Of a stretch of 64,000 bases of DNA, positions 32,401-42,800 are shown one piece after another; position 1 is the first letter of the stretch; the number at the start of each line of letters is the position of its first letter. This stretch comes from Micrasema longulum. Lineage: Eukaryota > Arthropoda > Insecta > Trichoptera > Brachycentridae. The notes under the pieces are model-generated. The model saw only the letters and a list, made by a program, of their open reading frames with translations. It was not told where the DNA came from and did not search any database. The stretch is taken from NCBI GenBank assembly GCA_022494885.1, contig JAGVSM010002843.1:1-64000 (forward strand). The letters run 5' to 3'. The translations under genes and the position numbers were made by a program.

Positions 32401-35009
32401 TTCCGACTTTTGACATATATTTGTTGGATTTGGTCATGCCATGTCTTTCTCGGTCTTTCTCTATTTCTGCATCCATCAACATTCGCATTGTAAATATTCT
32501 TAGCCGATCTTTCGCCGTCCATTCGTTCTACATGTCCAAACCAGCGCAGAGCTCCTTTCTTGATTTTGTCAATAATGCTTGTCTCAGCCTTACATAATGT
32601 ACGGATCTCAACATTTGTGCATCTATCGTACATAGCTTTATCACACATTCGCCTGAGATATCGCATTTCGAAAGCATTCAGCCTACTTTCATCCCTGTTT
32701 TTCCAAGTCCATACTTCGCTCTCATACATCAGGGTCGGGACCAGGACTTCTTAATATTTAGACTATCCTAAAAATGCAAATATTTTTATATTCAATAAAT
32801 TATTCCTTGAAAGTGAAGGCGTTAGAAATCTAACAAGTAAAGTTATTATTATAAATCTATTAAATGTTTCCAATATTTATTATTTTTACAGAGTAATGAT
32901 AGTACAATGTGATGAGAAAAAATATGTAATATCAAGATCAGTGCAGCCAATCAGTGGTCGCCGTGCCCTTAGTGGAGCTCATAGGTTGGATATATTAAGG
33001 ACCTTCTACTTGCAAGCTGTACAGGTAAAAAAAACTTAATCCAAATTATCTATTTAACGATGTATACTGTATTTTGAAAAAAAAGATTGTTGCATTTTTA
33101 AGCTGATTCTTTCTGACTTTCTTGCACATAACTCCCATTAATTATTTCAGACATATTTGTAATAGTTGTGCCTAAAGAGCTGAAATATCCCCAACAAAAT
33201 GCTATTTGATTTTATGAATGTTAGGTAAATGTGATTTAATATGTACATTCAAAGTGATACAGCCAGGCATCAAAGCACAAAATGAGATATTCAATTACAT
33301 TTATTTACAAACTCAATAAAATACCAATATGTTTCTTTTTTGGGTGATACCATGTGTGTTGGATTGTGAACACTCAGTTTACCCTGAAGATGGCTCCTGC
33401 AATGGTAGCCGAAACGTCGAAACAAATCCAACACACACGGTATCACCCAAAAAAGAAACATCTTGATAAGTTGTCCGTGAACCCACCATCATCCTCGCAA
33501 CTGAGCAAACAACTGTTTTTATTTGTTACGAACTGTTTTTTTTTTTCACACCTTTGTCAATATACAAAAAATATAGAAATCTGTTTGGGGAATCAAATAG
33601 ATTAAAAAATATGCATGTTTGTTTCTTCACCATAAATAAATAAAATATTGCAAATTGCAATACAACAATTTTAAAATACATACATAGATAAAAATAAAAA
33701 AAATTGAATTTGTCGTAGAAAAAAATTCCAATTTCTGCAGAAAAAAATAATTTTGATGGCAAGTTTGGTTTAAATATGACTACGTATGGAAAAATACACC
33801 AGTTTGACTTGGTAATAATAAAATATTTGATTAAAATTGATGGTCAAAATTGTACACAAAATTGCAATGGGAAACATACAAAACAATAACATAACGGCAA
33901 CCAAAAATGCTGACAGTTATTACAATTGCTGTTAAGTAACAAAAAGGCTAACATACACAAATATAATACCAGACAACAACTACCACATTAGAGAATCAAA
34001 GGCAAATGCAGAACAGTAAAAAATACTATGCGCTACAATGACAAGTCAATGCACTACCTACCTGACTACTTGAAAAATTATATTGGAGACAGATTTAAAA
34101 TCAACATTTAAAAAAACCCCATGATTACTATACTTACAACACGAGATATAACACGACACCTTATAATATGTTTATTCCTAACGGGTTTATAAAATTATAA
34201 ATTAATAACATTTAAAAAATATAAAAAATCACAAATAAATTGAAATACCCTATAATCAAATTATAAATCTTGTTTATTATTTGCCTAACTCACTAAGCTG
34301 CGCAATAAAGTGATTTTAATTCATTAATTTGTGAGAACAAATTCAATATATGTATTTGCCTTAACTATAGGCAGGATATAGTTTTTTTTAAATATAAACT
34401 TATTTTAGGATTTCTGTATTGTGAATGAAGATGTACCAACATCGGAAACACCAGATCTTGCAGTTGATGAAAGTGTGTCCAAGAATATGGAAGAAGATGG
34501 TAATATGATGGAGACATATTGGTGCTCTGAATATCACAAATGTCACGCCTACAGACAAGACAATAATGTTTGTTGCGTCCTTTATGCTTCGGTTGTTCCA
34601 ATGCCCACAATGAGGTAATTTTCATTCAGATTTCCATTATTCTTCTCTATTAGGCAATGCTTGGTTTGAATTGGGTAGTCTCGTTTTCTAATTTCAAAAA
34701 AAAAACTATTAAAAGCTATTACTATTAACTATATAGCAGACGTGTCGCCTTATGGTCTAGTGGTTAGAGCATTCGACTATCTTGCCCGAGGTCCTGGGTT
34801 CGATTCCTGGCGAGATTGACATGAAATATTTATTTCACTGTAATATTTCTTAGTCCCTAGACTGGAAATTTAATTTGAAGAAAACCTCAAAACCTGTAAC
34901 AAAACGTGATTTACTATTTTATTATTAATTATAAAAAATATCTTATTTCAGGATAATTACAAAAAATATCTTACAGGATATTTTGTCAGATAAGAACATT
35001 GTGTGGTGA
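26476..35009 (+). CDS. fy: Fuzzy planar cell polarity effector
   Basis: Eight coding exons, 26476-26553, 28174-28295, 29242-29515, 30579-30836, 31920-32119, 32892-33024, 34409-34614 and 34952-35009, join with matching phases to 442 residues. Human FUZ is about 418. Exon 1 (MTIHILALITSSGLPIFTRK) is too short to stand out alone but matches the FUZ start. Exon 2 has LPFSSMASLNGVSLFSK; exon 3 has ITLIGIAS, then FNAMVMFVGLEEL and NLERLKRELR. Later exons carry PVYLCHRSPS, IIICGPTPILSEV and the short end KNIVW. Fuzzy belongs to the CPLANE group with Inturned; the Inturned-Fuzzy pair acts as a Rab exchange factor in planar polarity and ciliogenesis. It is soluble, with longin-type folds and no membrane segment. 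Introns 4 and 5 each hold a LINE tail in antisense, and intron 6 holds a hammerhead-like hairpin. Confidence 0.88.
26770..27480 (-). mobile_element. Decayed jockey/CR1-type LINE 3' end
   Basis: Read on the minus strand from about 27480: a CATTGCCTTAAGGC motif, then RHNPYNTSH, TFRQEDFEYYSIKIHNLLPLS and ISNEIFFKRL, followed by a non-coding tail with GGGTAACCTCAGTGAGG. The H.YNTR-like and KIHNLLPLSIK parts match the C-terminus of jockey/CR1-type LINEs. The piece is truncated and frame-broken. It lies in fuzzy intron 1, antisense. Fragments of the same family are at 790-875 and 21583-21640. Confidence 0.55.
27617..27945 (+). mobile_element. Foldback family F, full copy with tail
   Basis: TTACAACAGAGATAGAGAAT starts the left arm, with AGAGAAGGGAATATGGAAGT, CTAGGCATTTACAGGGCTTTA and ACCTGTCATTGGCTGG. 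The right arm (27780-27851) reverses these. A unique tail follows: GACTCCCTTAGGGGTGAAAA, then CTTTTGTCTACAAACATTCGG. The same arm-plus-tail order occurs at 44580-44795, so the tail is part of the family. Fuzzy intron 1. Confidence 0.65.
28500..28580 (-). repeat. Foldback family F fragment
   Basis: AACCAGCCAATTACAAATCATAAGC and TAAATGCCTAGTCTTAAACTTCCAT correspond to the right arm of the family. It lies between fuzzy exons 2 and 3. Confidence 0.5.
28670..29062 (+). mobile_element. tRNA-related SINE, family B, long copy
   Basis: The 5' unit (TGTGTCCAGGCAGATGAAG and on) precedes the tRNA-like part (GTTGTATAGTGGTCCACGC, then GTCCTGAGTTTAATTCC). The body then has GAAATATTG, TTTCTGGACTAGCACC, CTTACCTTCATGTAACAG and GTGCCCTATGCAGCAC, and a GATGATGATGAGGA tail. 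It is the most complete member and lies in fuzzy intron 2. Confidence 0.65.
29874..29937. repeat. Perfect 27-bp inverted repeat
   Basis: Bases 874-900 and 911-937 of the 29-kb block are exact reverse complements (TACGTTTGTACATGCATATA... against its mirror), separated by 10 bases. It is followed at 29938 by CCCCCCCCCTTGGGGG and a family F tail-like GTTGAATCCAGTATTTGTC. Fuzzy intron 3. Confidence 0.7.
30965..31410 (-). mobile_element. Non-LTR retrotransposon 3' end (family L1), antisense in fuzzy intron 4
   Basis: On the minus strand the remnant reads through a GCGCTG..TTTGGACATGTAGAGC-like part and ends with NVEEVRSVCKDRLVWRYNG near 31045-30990. It is a diverged copy of the element at 32255-32765 and has a similar AAACAAACC-type end near 30970. 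It is heavily mutated. Confidence 0.6.
31450..31800 (+). mobile_element. tRNA-related SINE, family B
   Basis: This copy has the 5' unit (TTGTGTCTGGCAAAATGGAG), tRNA-like part (TCGTGGTCTAATAGTAAGTG; GTCCTGAGTTTAACTCC), GCGAAATATTTATTTGAC, GAACTGGCGCCTGA and a degraded right end. It is in fuzzy intron 4, directly beside the LINE remnant. Confidence 0.55.
32255..32765 (-). mobile_element. Non-LTR retrotransposon 3' end (family L1), best-preserved copy
   Basis: A continuous minus-strand frame (32729-32307) contains [39 protein letters not shown] and [10 protein letters not shown], the C-terminal region of insect endonuclease/reverse-transcriptase LINEs. The 3' end has the GGGTAAGCGGCG-like block in reverse and an AAC-repeat (32255-32282), which on the element strand is a GTT/TTG tail. 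Antisense in fuzzy intron 5. Confidence 0.75.
33331..33459 (+). ncRNA. Hammerhead-like core inside a near-perfect hairpin
   Basis: Arms 33331-33365 and 33425-33459 pair over 35 bases with one mismatch (TGGGTGATACCATGTGTG against its mirror). The loop holds CTGAAGA (33384-33390), stem II GGCT/AGCC (33392-33395/33407-33410), GAAA (33411-33414) and CGTC (33415-33418). These are the hammerhead conserved boxes in correct order, with a GTC cleavage triplet. Stem III is reduced to the self-complementary ACGT, which could work only between two copies. GTTT and AAAC beside the core can extend stem I. It is in fuzzy intron 6 on the sense strand. Probably a relic of a Penelope-like terminal repeat. Confidence 0.5.
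33460..34408. other. Fuzzy intron 6, right part, nothing recognised
   Basis: AT-rich sequence; short open frames without family features. Confidence 0.3.
34735..34875 (+). mobile_element. tRNA-related SINE, family B, short copy with intact pol III boxes
   Basis: A box TGGTCTAGTGG and perfect B box GGTTCGATTCC are in a tRNA-like stretch (34748-34815), followed by the family's GAAATATTTATTTCACTG and AGTCCCTAGACTGG. It lacks the 5' unit and 3' half. Fuzzy intron 7. Confidence 0.65.
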
Positions 35010-35160
35010 AGTGACATTGCAGAATTAGGTTAAAGTTCCAGAAGAGATTAATTCTTTCTTCCCTTCTTCGTGGAGAAAGGTTAAAGGTTGTGCTGGATTG
35101 TGATAAAAATTAATACATTCACAGAGATTATAATATATTGTTAGTTAGGTACCTATGCAT

Positions 35161-35166
35161 AATAAA
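35161..35166 (+). terminator. Candidate fuzzy polyadenylation signal
   Basis: AATAAA is 152 bases past the fuzzy stop. A second AATAAA lies at 35188-35193. Either could be used. Confidence 0.45.
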
Positions 35167-35342
35167 AATAAATGTAAATAACTTATTAATAAAGTTACAC
35201 CATGTAAAATAAATACATATGTGTAAAAAAAAAAAAATACTAAACTTTTGCTGAGAGTAACAACTATTTTATGATTAATTTCCTCAAAATTTCACATTTT
35301 AATGTTTTGCAAGTCAAAATAGTAAATGCGAAATAAAATAAA

Positions 35343-35658
35343 GAAGGGTGTCCCACACTCGCCTGATCGATGTCAATTGATCGACGTACAGATCGATAAA
35401 ATAATTGATTGAAAATTAATCAACCATCGATCGACAACTGATCGACCGTTGCTGGCGGGCCACTACCTAAGTCAGTTGGTTGAGAGGGATGAGGGGGGCG
35501 ACAGGGCCCTGCGAGAGCTGTTTGTTATCAATTGATGACACATTGATAAAAATCAAGTAATCGGGCAGATCGATTTGGTGTAGTAAGAACTGTCGATTTA
35601 TGTCAGATGATCTCATTTTTCTATCAATCGACATTGGTCGGGTGGGTGTGGTAACACC
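35343..35658. mobile_element. MITE family Q with GGTGTTACCACAC-type ends
   Basis: The left end GGGTGTCCCACACTCGCCTG and right end (reverse) GGTGTTACCACACCCACCCG are inverted. The interior is full of ATCGATCGAC-like short palindromes. A related copy is at 58733-59012, sharing ATCATCGATCGACAACTGAT and GGTGCAGTAAGAACTGTC. It is non-coding. Confidence 0.6.
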
Positions 35659-36802
35659 TTTAATTAAGAAGTAAGATATTATGGACAAGTTTTTGAAAAT
35701 AAAATAATATTAGCAGATAAATAGTTTTATTGCGAAACACATACATGATAATATTTTTGCAGACAACAACTTACAGTACAAACATAATCATTATTAAGTA
35801 ATGTCTGGAACTACACAGAACCTGCTGGAGTTACACCAGTCTAATTACATGTACATACATTTAATATATATTTTATTGTCTTAATAATATTGTCAACATT
35901 TTATAATATTTGAAATGATTTCTATAGTATTCTCAAACAAATAAATATTAGTCTTTAAAAAGGAGGCATACCTACATATTTATTTAAATATTAGGAAATT
36001 ATTATGCACACATGACTCTTTGGTTTATATAATGAAAAAACAGCAAGATAAAATAAAATGCAATATTTTGATAATTTTACACAAATATTCAAGATTTCAT
36101 CAGGAAAATTTTACTTGAATTAATTTGTCGTCCTTCATAATCATGACTGTAATATAATACGATTTGAAAATCTTATTTTATATTAAATACCAAATTATAT
36201 ATGTCAATGAATGGAATTTCATTGTAATGATTAGAGTAATACGCATAATTGATTGATGGCTGTATAAAATGATAACCGATCGATCTATTTATAAATAGCT
36301 CTGGACAAAATAATTCATATGACGCATTCAGATTTTTCTCCTGTACGGAGTTGTGTTCTTTTTAAGAATTTCAAAATTTTCTGATATTTCTTTTTAGGAT
36401 CATCCAGGATAGACTTACCCTAATTTATTTTCACTATACGCAGTTATAATCAATAAAGAAATGTTTTGGTAAATTATCATTATTAATTATGCGCATAATT
36501 TTTATTAACTAATGTTTCCTAACAATTACCAATACACATAAAATTTAAAAAAATTGTCTATGAAAATAATTTATTATCATAACTGGTTATGCTAATTACT
36601 GATGATAATATCTAAAAATAAGAAATTATTCAGTAAAACATGCAAATGCTTTTATTTTTTTAGCCCTAGACTCACGAATTACAGGACATTATCAGCTCAA
36701 TGAGGAAGTTTAATGCTACGGGAAATTGGGTATAAAAAAAGTTTTCTTTGTAATCTTAAAGTTACAAAATTTAAAAAAATCATAGCAATGATAATAGAAT
36801 AC

Positions 36803-36841
<39 letters not shown>

Positions 36842-39600
36842 CCACTGAACTTCCTCATTATATTTTCAAGAAATACAATGATTTTTAATCTAATCAATCA
36901 ATAATTATTATTGTTCAATACAGAAGTACTTGGTTTATTTTATTTGGTTTCTTTTAATTGTTTTTAGAATGTTTGGTACCTTATATGCCTAGTAAAAAGG
37001 CCTACATATTGACAACACACACATGTAAATGGAATACTGATGTATGTAAGAGGAAGTAAAGATTAAAACTAAATAAGATCAATCAATGGAAACACTTCCG
37101 ACAGATTATCACAGTTTAAGTGACCAATACTTGGATAAAGGAATGAGAAAATTGGAATAACAGTGTCGAATAGGTGTAATTTGTTTTAATATTTAAAGTT
37201 ACACTCACATAATGTATTATTTACATCAAATGTAGCAAAAATATATCAATTCTGTGAGTCCATACTAAAATAGAAGAATATTTACTGTCAATTTTTTTTT
37301 TTAAATTGATTACATAATAAAATATGCTTTACTAAAATGCAATAGAGGATGCATAAAGCATTTTGTAGTCACATTGAGTTAATTTTAAATTTACAACAGT
37401 TAAACATACATTGATAAACATTACACAATCCTGGGCTCAAACTAACTTAACTATCATAACCTCAAAATCAGCGTTTTTGAGTTAACCACTAAAAACAAAT
37501 CTCTGTATCCTCCATGAATGCTTCAAATAATTGTAATGTGTTCAAATCATATTATGATGACTTTAATGCACAACTTGTCTATTTGATAACATTGAGCCCG
37601 CGATATGATTAAATCAATTGTCAAAATGCCGATAGAGTTGACCCGCAACTTATTTTATATTTTTTTTTGTTTAAATTGTAACAAAATACACACAACGAAA
37701 AAATCTACTAAGCCCTCATTATTAATTTAAAATGTTCATAAAAATGGAGTTAATTTCAGGAACTGTTTAACATAAACATATTTTTTATATGCAAAAAATT
37801 ACTATTGTAAAAAATAATAAACAAAATCAGTTTTGGCTTACCTATGTAATTTGTCATAGTGGCTTACCTTACAGCACTCAAATATGTATTAATAATACAT
37901 TTTAAACATATCTGTTTTGTTTAATCTTGAATTCAACAAAAAGTAGCATTTAAGTATTTCATAAATACTTATTTTTTTTCTAACAGATTTAACTTTGGTG
38001 GTGTTTTTCTATTAAAGTAATGGTATCTTTTAATATATTATTTAAATGATCTTTGGAGACTACGATAAAAAAATCAAAAATGTTTGCTCTATTTTATAGT
38101 TAGTACAATAATAATTTACATATTTTTGGTGCAAAGTTGTGCAAATTTTATTACAATGTATTAATATATAATAAAATATGATTAGATAATAATATGACTT
38201 AAAATGAGAGCTAATATGTAATGTGTTAATAAATATTAAGTCAATTCTAAGAAAATTATGCCAATCAATACGTTTTTAACCTATTGATTGGCTAAATAAA
38301 AACATGTTTGTACATTGAACATCACCATAAATAGTACAGAAAGTTTCATGGTCAGAGCTATATATTATAGAGTTCATACATTAATTATGTACAGAATGTA
38401 TTTTTTTAAAGTGTGGCAATTTTTAAAATCAATCAAGTGTGTATATTTTCAAGAGAGCAACTTGTCAATTTAAAAAATGTTGTTATTAGGCCAATATTTA
38501 CAAACAATTTTAAGAATAAACTGAATTGACCAGATTTATACTAATTTTTATATAGATTTTATAAACTTAATCATAAAACTTAATTTTGTAGTTTTTTTTA
38601 CAACTTTTGATCTTACATGTTACGAGCTAGAGTTTTTTTCCAAACTCCGATCTCAAAATAAGCTATGGCAATGGGTACTACTATAATACTACTTAACATC
38701 ACAAAGTAAATTATGTTCAAATAATAAATAAATAAATATCACGGAATCACATAAATATATTGTGTTGGTAAATATATCTACAATTTTAATATGGTCAAAT
38801 TTTATTAAAGTAATAAAGATAAATGCATAATTATCATACCATAAAATATCTTAACTAAAAAAATCTTTGTAAATTCTGTCAAACAGATGAAACATAATAT
38901 GTTTTTGTTTTTAAATAAATAAAATAGCACATAAAAAAAATAAAACTAAACATTTCAATTAAGTAATTTTTCAATTATGTTTTTGTCTCTCACATTTGGC
39001 ATTAGTTACATTGGGTAGAATTTTAACATCATTTTGTTACCTACTACATTCTCGTGAAAATAAAGCACAAACTTTGACATAAAAATATAATTGATTGCCT
39101 TATTTTATGAAAATTATTGTCAAATTGCACACAAGGGTTCTTTTCCTTTTAAAACTAAAAATATATAGGTATATTTGTGATATTTAGGTAAAGAGGTATC
39201 TACATACATATAATAAAAATTGAGAAAATGAGTTAAGTGAGGTGAAGAGGTACAAGTGGGAAAAATGTATTTATTCAAATAATAAAATTGGTTCAGGTCC
39301 TATAATTCTAAAGTACCTACTATTAAGTAAACAAGTACATGTAACTTGTATCAAAATTGCCTTCAACAACATATGGAAACAGCAAATATGAGAAGAAACT
39401 TAATATGACTTGTATCTCTTCAACTAATTTATTCTAAAGTCTTAACTTTAGATTCCTTAGAATTAAATCAATAAGAAACTTGGAAAAGTGGCTCCTCTGC
39501 ACAATCAGCTAATAGTGACTATATATCTTTTTACCTAAATGCCACAGATAATTTTTTAACAAAATTTGTCCTACTAGCTCATTGTATTGTGATTACTATT
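35659..39600. other. AT-rich region between fuzzy and SLC36, no gene seen
   Basis: About 4 kb of very AT-rich DNA without an open frame of interest. It includes a TA microsatellite (36805-36836). Its right end holds the SLC36 3' UTR. Confidence 0.45.
36805..36836. repeat. TA-dinucleotide microsatellite
   Basis: An uninterrupted run of TA/AT repeats of about 30 bases. Confidence 0.85.
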
Positions 39601-39611
39601 TTTGTTCATTC

Positions 39612-39617
39612 TTTATT
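39612..39617 (-). terminator. Candidate SLC36 polyadenylation signal
   Basis: TTTATT on the plus strand is AATAAA on the minus strand, about 230 bases after the stop at 39848. This would place the 66-bp duplication inside the 3' UTR. Confidence 0.35.
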
Positions 39618-39701
39618 TTTCCACGTATAAACTATAGATTTTTACAATATTACATGGCTTAGAGTCTTGGCTAGTGTAAATTACAAGAAACATAAAAAAT
39701 A

Positions 39702-39830
39702 TGAATCCAATCAGTGCATAATGGTAGTTAGTAAGCATAAAAACAAAAATATATTTGTACGATTGAATGAATCCAATCAGTGCATAATGGTAGTTAGTAA
39801 GCATAAAAACAAAAATATATTTGTACGATT
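39702..39830. repeat. 66-bp tandem duplication in SLC36 3' UTR
   Basis: Two copies, 39702-39767 and 39768-39830, beginning TGAATCCAATCAGTGCATAA, are identical over their shared length. The second ends 18 bases from the SLC36 stop codon. Confidence 0.85.
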
Positions 39831-39847
39831 AATGTAAGCAACATTTT

Positions 39848-42800
39848 TTATACTTCTGGGTACAAAATGTTGGCAAGACTAGCGTAAGTACCAAAACCGA
39901 ATCCTGCTAGACCAAAAATGACAATAGCAATATCCTTCCATAGAACCCAGTCATACTTCCCGAGTCGGTCCGGCCAGAACGTAATGATTTCGATGATCGG
40001 CGGGAATATGAGGGCGAGAGCTGAACTGCTGACAGCTCCCACTAGAGAGATCACAGCTCCGAGATTGGGAATCATAGCGGCCAAAACAACTAAAAACATA
40101 AATTGTCTTTTTATATTCTAATATATTTGATGCGAGACTTCTTCTTTTCTAGTTTTACACATTCCACAAATTAAATGTTATATAAATTATTATTTCATAA
40201 TATGTCAATTTCTCCTTTGATACAGGCTTGCCTAGTGAGACAAATAGAAACAAGGGAAATTTAATTAATTAAAAATAAATATTGTGAGCGCTAAATATTG
40301 ATAAACCTTTGCATACATAAATATAAATAGATATATAATTGAGAATATTATGTATTTTAAATGTGAAAGGAGCTAAAATTGCATGCTAAGATTGATGCGT
40401 GTGCAAACAATTAAATTAAATAAAAAAACTTACATGTAAATAATACCAGTGATATTCTCAAAACATTTTCTCCTAATTTCTGAGATTTTTCAGATTCAAA
40501 CCTTGGTTTTAAGAGAGGCCACATTATATTCATGGGAACATAAAACTGCAAACAATATGACATGAAGATTGCCACAGCCATTATTGCACGAACACTTTGA
40601 GCCATACTGAAATACAATACATTATTTTACTACTCATTTTCAAACATAAAGTGGGTAAATTAGTTAGTATTAATTTATCATAAAAATTTCTTGAATCTTA
40701 TAGGCATGTGCAAAGTTATCTTTTTTATGCTACATAATTATGTACTCGGTACACTTATTGTATTTTGTTTGAAAGCAGAAAAAAAAGATTTTTTATCTGT
40801 TTTATATAATAATTCAAATAACTTGATTTATTATAATTAAAATGAATACTACAATGTTTAACTATTCGAATATACACACATACTATCTTCTTTATTTCTT
40901 CTAACAGTTTCACTATAGTAATATAATAAGGCACTAGATACCTACATTCAAAGTAAGTGTACCATTTAAAGTTTATTTAACTATTTTTTTGGAATTATAT
41001 AATATATATTCGTCATAAGAACATAATGTAGTGGAGTTTTCACAGAGAAACCACCCACTGATTTACGATTCCATAAATATCAAGGTATTAACTTTATTTT
41101 AAAGTTGTTTGATCAATAATATGTAGTTTAAATTTGAAAAGGTATTATGTTTTTAAAAATGTCACTAGCTTTTGATTTTTAACTACATAATATTCTAATG
41201 GTCAAACAACCGAACCTAAATAGTTATTGTATGACAGGACTTATATTTTGTCGAAGAAAATTATTTGACTTACAAATCTCCAGGAGGTAAGTTGAGTGTG
41301 ATGCTTCCTTTCACAGCATTTCCATATTTCAAGTAACCGAAAAATCCAACAGCTGTATAAAGGCAAGCAACAATAACCATTCCTGTATTTAGGACGCCAT
41401 TCCAACCACCAAAGTCTTGCGGAGTCTTCATGTTATTTTCCAACGGTAGGACCTGAAAATTGTTATATTTATAGTACATGCTGAATAATTATTTATTTTA
41501 TTGAATGCTGAAATTTTTGACAAAACAGGTTAATTCCAAGTATTGAGATGGTTTTAATATAAAAAAATAATGCTTCGTAATAAAATCAATTTTTTTTGAA
41601 GAGTTTTTTAACTAACAATCAAACAAATTATAGCGATTTTAAATATTTTTCTTTTATTTTAAGATTTCTATATTCGTTTTGAGAAAACATTTCCACGCAA
41701 AATCACCAAAATATCGCATGAAAAGAGCACAAATACAAAAGCTAATTGCAAGTTCAAATATGCAGTAAATAGATATATTTTCAAATAAACATTTGGAAGA
41801 ACAACATATTGAAAATTAAAAAAAAACATTGATATTGTATTAATCTTTTATTAACATATTACAACAGAGATAAAGAACATTTTAGAGAAGGTAATGTAGA
41901 AGTCTAGGCATCTACAAGGCTTATGACCTGTCATTGGCTGGTTTAAGTGGCCACTTTACACACTGTGTAACATTCACCATTCTGTTCATATTTGAACATC
42001 TATATTCCTTAAATTTTTCATCTGTTAATGTTTGTGAAGCAAAACAGCGGAAACCTTTATTTATGCGGGTGAGATTCATCTAGTTGAATTATTTATTTTA
42101 TTTTATTAACATAAACGGCAAATCTGCATTTTACAAAAAATTACAATACATATTAACATATTTGGCTTAATTTTTTTATTTTTAAAAACATAAATTTCCT
42201 TTTACTTAAGATTTATAAAAAAAATAAACCTAAAAAATATACAAGATTTATAAAAAAAATTATTTAAAAAAATTAACCTAAAAACATATTCAGTAGAAAG
42301 TATAAACAATTTAAGAATAAATGTAAAAAAACAAATTAAATAATAAAATATTTTAAAGTAATCGTAAGTACTGTTTCATACAGCTGGGCAAAGTGAACAA
42401 AAAATTGTATATATTATGAAATGTATAAATAAATAAATATAATTACCATTCACCGTCTTTGAAAAAGTTCAAAAGGTTTGTTCTATAGGAACAATACCCT
42501 ACACTAAATATATCAGATACGTGGGAAAAACTACTGCCGAGTTCATGAAGTCTGTTCAATACGGCATTACAAGTATACACTGTCCGTGAATTGTTGCTAC
42601 AAAACAGTGGCACCTGTCTAGTTAATCTATTTCATCTACATTAATTAATTTAATCTTTTAGACAAGCCTTAAAAAAAATATATAGATACTACATATAAAT
42701 TACTTACCACGCCGATTCCTTCAAATGCATACATTGCAGTACCAAAGTAAAGAGGCAGTTGGCTCCAGGACGAGAATGCTTTAACACTGCTCATTTTTGG

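Noticed and set aside
34748..34820. Possible functional tRNA gene
   Set aside because: A and B boxes are intact, but the ends do not pair as an acceptor stem and the sequence continues into the SINE family B body.
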